Part shown: in pieces, positions 1 through 10,472 of the stretch | How the letters are laid out: each line of letters opens with the position of its first letter | How positions within the stretch are numbered: position 1 is the first letter of the stretch | Assembly (NCBI RefSeq): GCF_945859685.1 | Contig: NC_079149.1 | Coordinates: 16,651,118 to 16,715,117 of the forward strand | Length of the DNA stretch: 64,000 nucleotides | Reading direction: 5' to 3' | Origin: Eupeodes corollae | Taxonomy: Eukaryota > Arthropoda > Insecta > Diptera > Syrphidae | Notes under the pieces: model-generated | The model's input: only the letters and a program-made list of their open reading frames with translations | Told to the model about the DNA's origin: nothing | Databases searched by the model: none | Made by a program: the position numbers and the translations under genes

Positions 1-50
1 CAAAGGGAAATTTTTTCCGGGTCGATTTCAATGATAGCTATAACTAGCGC
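1..50. repeat. Dispersed repeat with CAATGATAGCTATAAC motif
   Basis: The first 50 bases contain TCAATGATAGCTATAAC followed by a GCGCC-like flank. The same block, including its CCGG-TCGATT flank, recurs inverted near 13110-13150 and in variant form near 15690 and 15750. This marks the end of a dispersed element that continues left of the window. No coding content is visible. Confidence 0.5.
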
Positions 51-427
51 CTTAAACGACTGCAGACAGCATTGAGTTTTTATTCATTGAACAAGGCTGT
101 AAAAGTCCGAATTTATTGAGCTAATAACACGATGCCAACATCCGAAGGAGAAAGCTTAGGGTACTGTCGTCATCAAAAAAATGTTTGGGGATTAGAAAAT
201 TCAGAAAACAACATTGTTTTTACAAAAATAAAAAAGAGTGTACGAGACAAAACAGAGCCCTGAGGCAAACCAGCGCTTATTTTGTTGAAATTGCTATCCA
301 AAAAAGAATAGATTCATAGCTAAACAACGAAGAAGAGATTCATCGATACCAAATACAAGTATTTTCGATAGAAGAGCTTGATACCAAACTCTATCAAATG
401 CCAATGTATAGATTTGTTCCACTGTTC

Positions 428-439
428 GGTGAGATAAAC
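428..439. repeat. Target-site duplication, left copy
   Basis: GGTGAGATAAAC lies immediately left of the RTE-like insertion. An identical copy lies at its other edge (1362-1373). The unoccupied version is seen in the paralogous Jockey-like LINE near 52737-52748. Confidence 0.9.
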
Positions 440-1361
440 TTACTTACTTACTTACTTCAGGTGGCACTACAGTCCGGGGCGGACTTGGGCCTCAACCAAC
501 ATGCGTCTCCAGCCAGCTCCCTCGCGATTGGATTCGAAGACCTTCCGGGCTGGAGCGTTGATGTCCATCCGCTCTACATGACCTAGCCATCTAAGCCGTT
601 GGACTTTAATTCTGCTTACTAGGTCAGTGTCGCTGTACAGCCCGTACAGTTCCTCATTATATCTTCTCCTAAATTCTTCATATATACCTACGGGACCAAA
701 AATCACCCGAAGAATTTGTCTCATCTTTCATTGACAGGGTCCAGCCCTCAGCGCCATTAATGAGAACCGGGACGATGAGTGTCTTATAGATGGTGATATT
801 AGATGCTCGAGAGAGGACTTTACTTCTCAATTGCCTTCTAAGTCCAAAGAAGCAGCGATTTGCAAGAGTTATTCTTCATTTGATCTTAGCGCTGGTGTCG
901 TTGTCTGTGTTAATAGCGGTGCCTAGGTAGACAAAGTCCTTAACTACCTCAAAGTTATAGCTGTCCATGGTGACGTTTTGTCCAAGACGTCGTTGTTCAG
1001 TGTCCTTTTTTGATGACAGAGTATACTTGGTCTTGCCCGAGTAATTGGATGGACCTTTGGAAGATTGTGCCTCTAGTGTTGACGGTTGAGTTTTGCACAA
1101 TTCTTTCCAGAACGATGTTGAAGAAGTCGCAAGACAGTGCATCGCCTTGTCTAAAACCTTTTTTGGCATCAAATGCATCGGTGAGATCTTTTCAAACTTG
1201 ATAGAACAGCGTGCATTCTCCATCGTCATTCTGCACAAACGGATAAGTTTGACAGGGATGCCAAAACTAGACATTGCTCGGTAGAGCTCTTCCCTATAGA
1301 TGCGGTCATACGCGGCTTAAAAATCGATAAAGAGATGTTGGGAATCGATTTTAAGTTCCTG
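440..1361 (-). mobile_element. 5'-truncated RTE-like LINE, inserted in the Jockey-like copy
   Basis: Minus-strand 3' part of an RTE-type non-LTR retrotransposon. Readable blocks in order are a reverse transcriptase palm-side segment (FGIPVKLIRLC near 1240-1274), a VYLGTAINTD-like block near 900-930, and the C-terminal tail RRLRWLGHVERM with EAQVRPGL (467-600). It ends in TTAC repeats at 440-457, which are GTAA units on the element strand, the same tail as the RTE copy at 5160-7545. Both flanks carry GGTGAGATAAAC (428-439 and 1362-1373), a 12-bp target-site duplication. The element is 5' truncated, as target-primed reverse transcription commonly leaves it, and holds frameshifts and a missing middle. 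Confidence 0.85.
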
Positions 1362-1373
1362 GGTGAGATAAAC
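1362..1373. repeat. Target-site duplication, right copy
   Basis: Second GGTGAGATAAAC, matching 428-439 exactly and followed by the continuation of the interrupted Jockey-like reading. Confidence 0.9.
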
Positions 1374-1528
1374 CATGAGATAATAATGGATCTATTTCTA
1401 CAAAAGCCATACTGCCTGTCGGTCAAATTTCTTAGACTGACAATTGATCAGCGTTTTCATGGAGGAGGATTCAACTTTTTGTATGTAGTCACATTTCTAA
1501 AACCAAAATCAAGTAGACTATTAGTCTT

Positions 1529-1548
1529 GGGGGGGGGGGGGGGGGGGG
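1529..1548. repeat. Homopolymer of 20 G
   Basis: An uninterrupted run of 20 G. It follows ATCAAGTAGACTATTAGTCTT, a stretch that recurs without the G run at 2708-2728, so the run is an expansion inside an older repeat. Homopolymer length is also prone to sequencing error. Confidence 0.9.
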
Positions 1549-1623
1549 AGTACTATGTTACAAGGTGGAGAACAAATTTCCTATTTAGTATAGGGCTAAG
1601 GATGATGTTCTCTCCATTTTATT

Positions 1624-2345
1624 AGGTTAGGATTCAGATTCCACAACGTTTAGGCCAAAATAAAAGGCCCATCGTGATACCACATGAATCTAGAGAATTA
1701 TTTCTTACTAGTCGATCCATTTTGAGTTTTTTATTAAGCGAAGAAGATATTTATTATCCTTTTTAGCTAGTTCACTGGGATTACCAAAAGAGTAGTCTCC
1801 CAGATGAAGTTGGCGTCTTAGTGAAATAGCAGGGCAAGTGCAAAGAAGGTAAGAGATTGTTTCCTCTTCTTCCTCGTTCATACAGCTCCTGCAGAAGTCA
1901 TTTGAGGCTACACCAAGTCGTATTGCGTGTCTGCCTATAAGACAGTGTCCCCTAAGGACACCTATTAGAAAGCTCATATGAAGTCTGCTTTGAGATAACA
2001 AGTCTTTAGAGCGGTTTAGGTCCAGTGAAGGCCATATCTTCTCCCTTTCAGGTGAAATAGGTATGACGGTTCCATTTTTAGCGAGTTCATCGGATCTACA
2101 ATTTCCTGTGATGTCTCTGTGGCCCTGCACCCAACATAGCTGAATATTAAATTGCTGCGCTATCTCCATAAGAGACGATCAACAATCAAGGGCCTTTTCA
2201 GATTTGGTTGAGACACCATCAAGAGATTTAATAGCAGCCTGACTGTCAGAGAAGATGCGGATATCAGAAGTTGATATCACGTTTTCTCTGAGCCAGGAGA
2301 GAACCTCTTTGATAGCTAAAATTTCTGCTTGGAAGCGGATCAATA
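1624..2345 (-). pseudogene. I/LOA-type LINE 3' part: RNase H and C-terminal Cys motif
   Basis: Minus-strand remnant of a non-LTR retrotransposon of the type that carries its own RNase H domain. The read-through contains the RNase H pieces FQAE, IRIFSDSQAA and WVQGHRDITGN, where the conserved H and D residues are visible. These are followed by a C-terminal CRSCMNEEEEET block and LLCTCP. Its 3' end is TTAGGTTAGG (CCTAACCTAA on the element strand), shared with the copies ending at 41106 and about 45015. A stop codon near 2170 splits the RNase H domain. EN and RT are missing, so this is a truncated dead copy of the family seen more completely at 40.2-45.0 kb. Confidence 0.8.
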
Positions 2346-2374
2346 GATATTATGAGAGTGATTATTGGGCCTGT

Positions 2375-2640
2375 AGTACACATGGCATGATGGTTAGTGC
2401 GTTGGACTGTTATGCCAGAGGTGGCATCCAAAGCCTTTTCACGGGTACTGCATCTTGCGAGGAATTGACAAATCCTCCAATAGTAAATCTTGTCATGAAA
2501 AGTGCTTTCTCAAATGGGCAGTACAGATTCGCATTAAACTGTGTATTTCCTCCATTCCTGACAACATGACTCGCACACAGGAATGGTTAAGAGTTGAAAT
2601 TCCTAGGCCCTAGTTCTCAACGGACTGTTGCGCCACCTAA
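2375..2640 (+). mobile_element. SINE, older copy lacking the B box
   Basis: This is a diverged copy of the tRNA-derived SINE found complete at 62552-62867. It keeps the A-box-like GGCATGATGGTTAGTGCGTT, the body block GCGAGGAATTGACAAATCCT, and the distal CGGACTGTTGCGCCACCTAA. The region that should hold the B box has been lost, so RNA polymerase III transcription from this copy is unlikely. No clear target duplication was found. Confidence 0.75.
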
Positions 2641-3561
2641 TTTTGTTTATTTTAAGGGAGGTAGGAAGATTTGCCTTTTAATATGTAATGAAATCTTTTA
2701 AAGCAAGATCAAGTAGACTATGAGTCTTCGGAGAGGCCCAGAATAAGGTTACACAATTTCATTGGTTTCGATTTATTGCCAGGTTTAGGAGGATGCTCTC
2801 TTGATTTCATTCATAGATGAAAAGAGATCAGTAAGCAGCCTCTGGGCCTCTAAGTCATGTAATTTCTAACTACACTTTCAAATAAAAACATCACATTCCA
2901 TCAACAGACATTTAGTTTTTGAAACTGCTCTTGTTAAAAACAAAATTAAATTAAAAACACCAACACTGGTAGAAATACCTTTCTTAAAAAGTCAATACCA
3001 GGCAAATAGGTGAATTATATCGACTTCAATATGTTTGCTCATAGTTTTTGATCTATAGCCCAGAGCTACTCCATTAATTGTAAGCTTAACTGCTTCCTTC
3101 TATCTCAAAGCTATTTCCAGTTCAAATTCAATTGAATTGTAGTTTTAATACATACCACACCTCTTCCTAGGTGTTTTATTTATTAGCATCCATTACTTGC
3201 ATACTTGTAACTCTTCCAACCAACTTAAAAAATAAACTTTATCGCAAATCGTGACAAGAGTCAATTTAATGCCATTGATTGTGAAACGATTGTAATTGAA
3301 TGTTTAAACAACAACATTAAGGGGATGTAAATTCAATAAACGACATGCACCACATAATTGAAACGAATCCCCTTTTAAACATGATGTGGTGACGAGTAAA
3401 ACAGAACCAACAACTCAAAAAAAAACATTTTAAAGATTCGATGAATGAAAATTCAACCAGCAATATGTCCTTCTACCCCCCACTTAGTTTGAACTGCAAA
3501 TTTAAGAATAATTTTTATTAAACTTTAAACAAAAATTGATAATCATAATATGATGACCCAC
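2641..3561. other. Intronic or intergenic stretch, no gene seen
   Basis: AT-rich sequence directly downstream, on the minus strand, of the USP exon donor, so it should be the start of the following intron. Around 2700-2800 it holds a repeat related to 1505-1620 (shared AAGTAGACTA and GATGCTCTC-like blocks). No coding exon was recognised. Confidence 0.5.
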
Positions 3562-3759
3562 CTTATACTGGTCCAGAACAAAGTACTCCGCTAAGATGTC
3601 CGTATGACTTAGGCACTGCAGTACAGCGTTCATAAAGCAAGTGTTTCCGTGATTTTTGAGCCCCGTCACACCGGGCGTTTGATCCGCTGGCCATTGATAG
3701 CCCCCAATTGGTGGAACACGATCTGCCACTGAGCCAGACGATGACGGATGTTTGTTTGC
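3562..3759 (-). CDS. Internal exon of a USP31/USP43-like ubiquitin-specific protease
   Basis: A 198-bp, 66-codon exon, open throughout and in phase 0 at both ends. It encodes the start of a ubiquitin-specific peptidase domain: GLKNHGNTCFMNAVLQCL is the Cys box, with the catalytic Cys in GNTCF, followed by SHTDILAEYFVLDQYK. That wording is characteristic of the USP31/USP43 subfamily; the Drosophila counterpart would be the Usp15-31 (CG30421) type, which is recalled knowledge and unchecked. The protein would remove ubiquitin from substrates as a cytosolic or nuclear cysteine protease. The splice acceptor is TTTCTATAG ending at 3760 and the donor is AAG/GTGGGT starting at 3561. It is the only clearly host-derived coding sequence in the window; neighbouring exons were not found. 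A His box further downstream would be needed to prove the full protease. Confidence 0.88.
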
Positions 3760-5159
3760 CTATAGAAATAGAGTTAAACAAAAATAAATATAATTAGACA
3801 TTTTCTTTAACATAATCAATTCTTAAATTAAATCTATGAAATTTTGTTTGTAAGCTTTGTGCCAATTGGATTAGTAAAGATGAGCGTAATATCACAATGG
3901 GATTATAATTAACTTGTGACTTATTGTCGGCATTGTGCTATTGCATTTGATTAGGAGAGGAGCGTGTTAGCAATCCAAGTCTAATATACCATATAATGAA
4001 CATTGCAAAGGGTGTAAGAAGGTATGAATGTACCTAAAGTGAAAGCAACAAGTGAAACCATTGAAAATATCAAGCAAACAAAAACAATAAGTGAAATAAA
4101 ACTACTCACGATACTCGTATAAATAAAATATAAATATAAACTATAAATGCCGATATGTCAAGCTTTGAGGGTTTAAACTTGAAAAAAAAGACTTGCACAC
4201 TTTATGCATTTGTGGGTATATCTATTTTTTAAACTTAATTCAATTAAATAACGACCAAGTGCAAGACAATGATCTATCGAAAATCAATTTAGAATTTTTG
4301 TTTTAATATGAAATATGATATTACAAGGTCATCGTTGTTGGTGATTTAAGGAGTGGAGGAGGAATTTAAAATTACTTATAAAGTTGATACACAAGCAAAT
4401 AAATCAAAATTCATGTTATTGATATTGTTGTACCTCGTTTCTTTTCCAACATCCAGTGTACATGGGCATAACACCAAAAGGCTTTTTGTTTTCAAATTGC
4501 TGTTTTGTTTTATTTTGTTTTTGAAAAGTTGTAGCAGGAAATAAAATTGAGAAAGAAAGAAAGAAAAAAAAAAAAACAATATTGTAGATACATTTTTGAA
4601 AAAGAAGAGATAGATTTGTTTTTTTTTTTAAAGAAAGATACAAAGCTAAGAGAAGAAATAAATGTTTTGTGAGAGTTCAAAGACTTATTTACAATAAAAC
4701 TAAATAAAAATAACAGGGACACAGTCATTTTTCTTGGCCCCGTAGAAGTTCAAGTGATAAAGAATATTAAAATAAGAGTATTTATTAAGTAGATAAAAAG
4801 ACAAAACAGTAGGTTGTTCGGAAGCGGAAATCATACAGCTCAATTAATGTCTGGACAGTTTTGTATTATGTCATGAAGGTGTAAATGAGATTGTTCTTTG
4901 AGAGTAGACCTTGAAAATAAGTTCACTACTGAGTCGTAGGTTATTAATTTTGCAATTGAAATTTCATGGGTGTATATGGAACGAATTTACGTAATAGTAT
5001 TAAAAATGAATTAAGGTTGTTTTTAATTTTAAGCAGGATTTGAATTGGGCGCAATTAATTGCCAAGTAAAATATTGACAAGAAACAAGCAATTTGGATGT
5101 TCAAATAGTAGACATGTGCATTCAAGAGGACACAAGCGTCCACAGCTTTTTCTCAAAGC
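3760..5159. other. Intron upstream of the USP exon, no gene seen
   Basis: AT-rich sequence with A and T homopolymers (for example 4565-4640) that generate meaningless Phe- and Lys-rich ORFs. The polypyrimidine tract and AG next to the exon at 3760 make this the preceding intron of the USP gene. No element or exon was recognised. Confidence 0.5.
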
Positions 5160-7545
5160 CCACCTCTGTCTATCAACTCCTACTCTCACCTCCCCGCGGT
5201 GAACATCGGGTGCCTAGTACCTCAACTGGGGATTGGGTTCTTACCCCAGTGGAAAGTTGTTTCTACTAAGGCACCTCTCCTTATTCAGACGGCATTCGAA
5301 GACGAATTCTCGAGATGGAATCAACGGTGGCGTCTACAGTTCCAGTAAGGTTGAACTACTTAGTGAACACCTTATAGGGCTTCTTCGACATATTCGGAGC
5401 CCAGGCTTGTAAGAAGCGGTTTATCCGGCTCCCCGTCCTTGGAGTTATATTAAGGATCTGGCCCTCCAGGTTGGGGGTTGTGCCGTCGGGGTGACTTCCT
5501 GGCCTCGTACAAAATACCTTTAGTTGCGAAGTACCAACAAACCTCCGATACGGACGGATTCACTGTTGACAACCCACGCAAATTATATAAGGACAACGAA
5601 CTTCGGATCTGTAAGTGGAATGTTAGATCCCTCAACAGACCACGTGCAGCCGAACAACTAGCGGAAGCCCTAAACTGCAGTAAGGCAGATATTATCCAAG
5701 AAGTGCGATGGGATGGACCGGGCAAACGCAAACTAAAAGACTGCGATATCTACTACGGTGACTGCTACCGCATCAAGGCTAAATTCGCCAACATAAGCCT
5801 AATATGTGCGCATGCCCCAACAGAGGAGAAAGATGAAGACACCAAAGACATATTCTTCGAGCTCTTGGACAAGACATATGAGCAGTGCCCTGGCTATGAC
5901 ATTAAAATTGTCTTAGGAGATTTTAATGCCAAGCTAGGAAGAGAAGACATCTTTGGTGGCATAATCGGGAGATACAGCCTGCACGACACTACCTCCGACA
6001 ACGGATTCAGGCTGGTCGATTCGCTGCGGGGCGAGACGTTCTGGTAGCTAGTACGCAGTTCACGCATCTTAATATCCACAAGGGGACATGGAAATCTCCT
6101 GATCAATCAACCGTCAACCTGATTGACCACATTGCGATCGACGCACGACACTTCTCCAGTATCCAGGATATCCGAACATTATGAGAGGCCAACATTGACT
6201 CGGACCACTACCTCGTTGTAGCCAAGGTACGGCTACGGATATCCTGATCCAAGTCAAAACAAGGAAGTACTGTGATAAGATTCGACGTTAGACGGCTACA
6301 ATCGCAAGAGACATAGTGCCATGTCCTTTTCTGATCGAGTCTCTAATAACCTCTTAAGGAGTGAAAACCAGTGGCAACATTGTCTTGCAGCCATCAGAGA
6401 TGCCGCCTCTGAAGTGGTAGGTTTCACACGGCCACCACAGCGAAACCCCTGGATTGACGACGAATGCTGGCAAGTGCACGCAGCGAAACAAGAGGCATAC
6501 AAAACGGCGCTGCACAAAAGGACTAGAGCTGCTCGCGAGCTCTACGAGCAGAAGAGGAGAGAGGAACACCGGCTTCTTAGATGAAAAAAAAGAGAGCATG
6601 AGAAGCGCGCGATCGAGGAGATAGAGGAATGTCACAACAGGGATGAGGTTCGTTAATTTTACCAAAAGTTAAAAAAAACCTCCCAAGGATCAGGGGAACA
6701 TCGTAGTAGAACTGCAGTCGATGCTGAGAATATGGAAAGATCACGTCTCCAAATTATATAACGGCGATGACGAACCGAATTCCGCTGTAAGGGAGATAGA
6801 ACCACTCAACCTCGGCGACACAGATCAACAATTCCGCCTACCCGACCTTGACGAAGTGAAGTTAGCTATATCTAAACTTAAGTCAAATAAAGCTGCTGGA
6901 GCTGACGGCATCACCGCCGAACTATTCAAAGCAGCAGGCGATGACTTGATAGGGAGCAAGCACCAAATCATCTGCAAAATATGGTCGGAAGAAAGCATGC
7001 CCGATGAGTGGAAGTTTGTGCTGTGACAAAACGTCACCATGGACAGCTATAACTTTCAGGTAGTTAAGGACTTTGTCTATCTAGGCACCGCTATTAACAC
7101 AGACAACGACACCAGCGCTAAGATCAAATGAAGAATAACTCTTGCAAATCGCTGCTTCTTTGGACTTAGAAGGCAATTGAGAAGTAAAGTCCTCTCTCGA
7201 GCATGTAAAATCAACATCTATAAGACACTCATCATCCCGGTTCTCATTTATGGCGCTGAGGCCTGGACCCTGTCAAAGAAAGATGAGAGCGTCTTAGGAT
7301 GCTTCGAGAGAAAAGTTCTTCGGGTGATTTTTGGTCCCGTACGCATAGATGGCTAGATCATGTAGAGCGAATCCCGTGGGATGGACCAGTAGAGGAAGAC
7401 CGGGACGAAGGTGGTTGAAGACCTCAACCAACTTGGCGTGCGAAACTGGAGACAGCTAGCAAGGGACCGAGCTGACTGGAGACGCATATTGGTTGAGGCC
7501 CAGGTCCGCCCCGAACTGTAACGCCATCTTAAGTAAGTAAGTAAT
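5160..7545 (+). pseudogene. RTE-type LINE with intact ends but deleted RT core
   Basis: Plus-strand RTE-like retrotransposon, nearly complete in outline. It has a GC-richer 5' leader (5160-5477) and an AP-type endonuclease: WNVRSL, QEVRWDG, HAPTEEKD, LGDFNAKLG and, after a frameshift, IDSDHYLVV. A linker at 6321-6584 and the start of RT (LKSNKAAGADGITAELF, 6860-6930) follow. At about 7024 the reading jumps from DEWKFVL straight to QNVTMDSYNF, so the entire catalytic RT palm is missing. The C-terminal VYLGTAINTD and VEAQVRPEL blocks and a GTAAGTAAGTAA tail close the element. Stops near 6045, 6240 and 6585 add to the decay. It is the same family as the 440-1361 copy. The 5' boundary is estimated. 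Confidence 0.85.
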
Positions 7546-7790
7546 TAATTATTTAAAAACAAAATTTAAAAGAGAGAGAAATGCACTGAATAAAAAAGTT
7601 ATTTCATTTCTTATTGAAGCACAATTGATGCACCACCCTGTAGATGCTGAAATAAGGGTATCCAAAGTTATAATCTCATTTAAGGTGACTTCAGCCGGAC
7701 AACCGTTTTCAGAATTTGCATATGAAAAAAAAAAACAAAAATTAGAAAATAGGTTTGTTTTTTTTAATGGTTAAAAAAAAAAGTCGAAGT
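7546..7790. other. Spacer, nothing recognised
   Basis: AT-rich stretch between the RTE tail and the next LINE remnant, with A and T runs and no coding signal. Confidence 0.5.
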
Positions 7791-8045
7791 CATATTTTAA
7801 AAAAATGTTAAGTCCGTAGACCATTTTATTAAAAGCCAAGTATTTGGGAAAAAAACTGAAAATAACCAAACATTTAACATTTGTTCCTCCAGAACGTGAT
7901 AAAGTATTCCACATTCTCGTAGTACGGCTAAAAACGAATCTCTGTACTTCAAATACGTTTTTTTGTTGGGGACACACCTAAATACTCGCGTTATTAGGAA
8001 GACCAACCCTTGGCCCCAACTTCAGCCGTATTGTGAAGTACAGAG
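7791..8045 (-). pseudogene. Jockey-like LINE C-terminal remnant
   Basis: Minus-strand remnant. VHNTAEVGAKG-like and SRTTRMWNTLSR segments, split over frames, match the usual C-terminal end of Jockey-like ORF2 proteins, where a Y-x-SF-x-R-T-x-R-x-WN-x-L block is typical. A comparable block (SRTPRMW) sits near 56260 in this window. Only about 80 codons survive and the frame changes at least twice. Confidence 0.55.
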
Positions 8046-9256
8046 GTAAGTCCTAACTTATGATAATATGCAAATATTTAGAGGCCAACAAATGAAAGCT
8101 ATAACTGGCTTCTTATAGCAGCAATATCTACTTAGCGACATAATACAATGGCAGTATCCTAACATGAAGACAGACTTTTGACCCATTTAAAAAAAAAAAA
8201 AACAAAAACGTAATAAAATTTGAAAATTTCATTTCATAATCAAATTCAAGTTTGAAACTTCTTTCACTGGAACTATACTCCCACCAGTTCACCCTCAGAA
8301 TACCCTCATCTTATATAGACTATGATGACGAACGTCCAGAACTCTCTTTAAAAAGTTGAGCTCCTTGTTCTTTTTTTATCATTGGTATAATTGCTTTTCA
8401 CAAAAATGAGTTTCATTTCACTTTAGATTTTCTTTTTGTTCTCTTATTATCATTCTCAAAAAACTTATAATTAATTGTTTTGGCATGAATTGCAGGGGCT
8501 CATTGTCTAAGTGAAACTTTGTCTCATTGGAATTATTCATATGCCTCGTTATCGAAGTATTATTTAATTTTTCAGTTTTTAATGTATTTTATATGTGCGT
8601 ATAATAAATTGTCTAAGTATTGATGGTTTCCTTGATATCAACAAATTAATTGCCACCTATAATAATATATTTACTTATTTTTGTTTTGTTTTTATTTGTT
8701 ATTCAAATGTGAATCATATTGTTAATCACACTTATTCCAAAACAATACAAAAGCCATAGATGAACAAAGTTTTCATTTGAGTTTCGTTTGTTTATTTAAT
8801 TGTTGATGTTGTTGTTTTTGTTGTTGATTGTGGTGTGCATCCATATAGGTCCCTCATTTGAAAGCCAAGTACTTCCAAACGAACCCATATGTAAGTATGT
8901 CACACTTAAATTTCCATACACAAAGGTTTTCCGAATTCCCAAAAAATAAACGTCAATAAACAGGCTTGCCAGAGTGAGCTTTTTGTCGGAAGGAAATTGA
9001 ACTATCTTTTTTTAAAAATCGATGACAAAAAAGATAAGTACAGCCGTTCAATGATAATTGGGCTATAAGTTGCTTAGGATGAGAGGTATGACAATTTAGG
9101 GTGTCCCGTCCATGTATGAGAGCTACACTATCAAAAAGGGTATCAAAATTTGCGTAATTTTACACAGATAAAGAAAACGTCAAAAAACTGACTGAAGATG
9201 ATATCTTGGGGGTAGTACACATAAAAACAAAATAATTTTTAATTAATGACATAACC
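8046..9256. other. Non-coding stretch
   Basis: AT-rich sequence without recognisable exons or elements. It may belong to the intron upstream of the USP exon. Confidence 0.4.
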
Positions 9257-10094
9257 TTAGAATTTAAACTTATTTTTGTGTCCAAAATTTGGCATTTCTG
9301 CACGAGATTTGAACTTGTTTTTAATAAAGCCATCTCTGGAAGTAGGGTCAGTTACACTCTGTGATGCCTCTTTCCACAGATTGGGTGTGACAGGGAAAGT
9401 CAAGAATTTCCAAGCTGTTATCTTTTGCCATGATGTGAAAATGTCTTCAAAAGAAATATGTTGAAGAACCGGGGGTGATGTTACCCGACATTCGTTCCAC
9501 AAAATAATTTCGGTATAATCTTTAGCAGAGAAGTTGATCTTCGGTGGTTTATATATCCTACGTTTGTTGATATTTTCAGCTTCTCTAACTTTTTTTATTC
9601 TTCGCAATGCCAGCTCCCGAATGTGGTCCCTTTCATCAAACAACATACTGATAAGCAGGTTTTCTGGATGTGCAAATCTCAAATCTCAAATTTTCGGGTA
9701 AATATCGAGAGTACATAATTAATTGGAAAATATGTTTGGCCTTATCCTTAAAAGAAGCCTCTCGCTTGATTCGGAACCAAATTGGAGCGTATACTTTGAC
9801 GACGTAGTTGACAAGCAATAGCAAATTCTCTGATGGACGAAGAGTACTAACATAAAGCCTCAGTATGTGATTATCTGAAGTAAGCCATCTCTAGTGCACC
9901 ATTTTCCAGGTTGATGGTTTGCCAGCTCAGGAGTACAGAAACCAGAAGATACAGCTTGACATATGGTATAAAGATATTTTTGAAATGTTTGACTGTTAAC
10001 AATCGAATTATTTTTTCCTGAACACCGTTTAAATTAATAAAAATATGATTTAAAATCATGAAAATGAATATAAAAATCAACCAGCATGGTGATC

Positions 10095-10170
10095 AAATAT
10101 GCGTTTCGCCCCGATGTAATGGTTGGGCTCATCAGAAGATGACCATTACACCTTGTCTTGACGCATATTT
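10095..10170 (-). ncRNA. Hammerhead ribozyme (stem III open) with kissing loops
   Basis: Read on the minus strand, all conserved parts of a hammerhead self-cleaving RNA are present in order. Stem III 5' strand AAATATGCGT (10170-10161) is followed by C17 at 10160, giving the GUC cleavage site. Stem I is AAGA with TCUU-type partner (10159-10156 with 10139-10136). The core CTGATGA lies at 10135-10129. Stem II is GCCC with GGGC (10128-10125 with 10111-10108), and the GAAA box is at 10107-10104. Stem III 3' strand ACGCATATTT (10104-10095) pairs perfectly over 10 bp with the 5' strand. Loop I (GGTGTAATGGT) and loop II (ACCATTACATC) are complementary over 11 bp with one G-U, as expected for a tertiary loop-loop contact. 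By family knowledge, such motifs process transcripts of retroelements, satellites and retrozymes. Cleavage activity itself is inferred, not shown. Confidence 0.85.
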
Positions 10171-10360
10171 TCTCGAATAAATCGAGAATCCATATAACTC
10201 AATTCACAGTAGCTCTATGTAGCTCATATTCAATCAGCTAATTGTTTCCCAATAGGTCCAGAATATTCTCTAGGACCCGAAGTGCAACCATCTAATGTCA
10301 AGAATAAATGACGAAGAGATAACTAATTGGCGTGAAGCATGCAAATACACCATTGTAGCG

Positions 10361-10472
10361 GTCTCTTCAAGAACTCCTCTAAATATTGAATGACGCCTCC
10401 CTTCCAACCATTGTTAGTCTCTTCAAGAACTCCTCTAAATATTGAATGACGCCTCCCTTCCAACCATTGTTA
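10361..10472. repeat. Two tandem copies of a 56-bp unit
   Basis: 10361-10416 and 10417-10472 are identical 56-bp copies inside the pseudogene (coding strand: the GWKGGVIQYLEE region). Because 56 is not a multiple of three the duplication also shifts the frame. The identity points to a recent event or an assembly artefact. Confidence 0.9.

Larger units (their letters stand above)
57..1490 (-). pseudogene. Jockey-like non-LTR retrotransposon fragment (RQYGF family), split by an RTE insertion
   Basis: Minus-strand remnant of a Jockey-like LINE reverse transcriptase. The pieces at 57-427 and 1374-1490 align with the same family at 52000-53035 (minus), 54740-56345 (plus) and 60765-62255 (minus). 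Recognisable blocks are the TDRQYGF motif near 1400-1426, and the VPQGS-VLSPTLF and FINDLL zone, here reduced to an opposite-strand echo around 230-290. Frameshifts and stops are frequent, so it cannot be functional. The reading is interrupted at 440-1361 by an RTE-like LINE flanked by a 12-bp target duplication. The family assignment to the wider Jockey superfamily rests on motif order, not on a search. Confidence 0.75.

Noticed and set aside
1623..1632. TTAGG repeats as interstitial telomere
   Set aside because: Only two units, located exactly at the 3' end of a LINE family that has the same tail at its other copies.
4376..4728. Overlapping minus-strand ORFs rich in Phe, Ser and Lys
   Set aside because: Produced by A/T homopolymer tracts; no motif and no codon bias.
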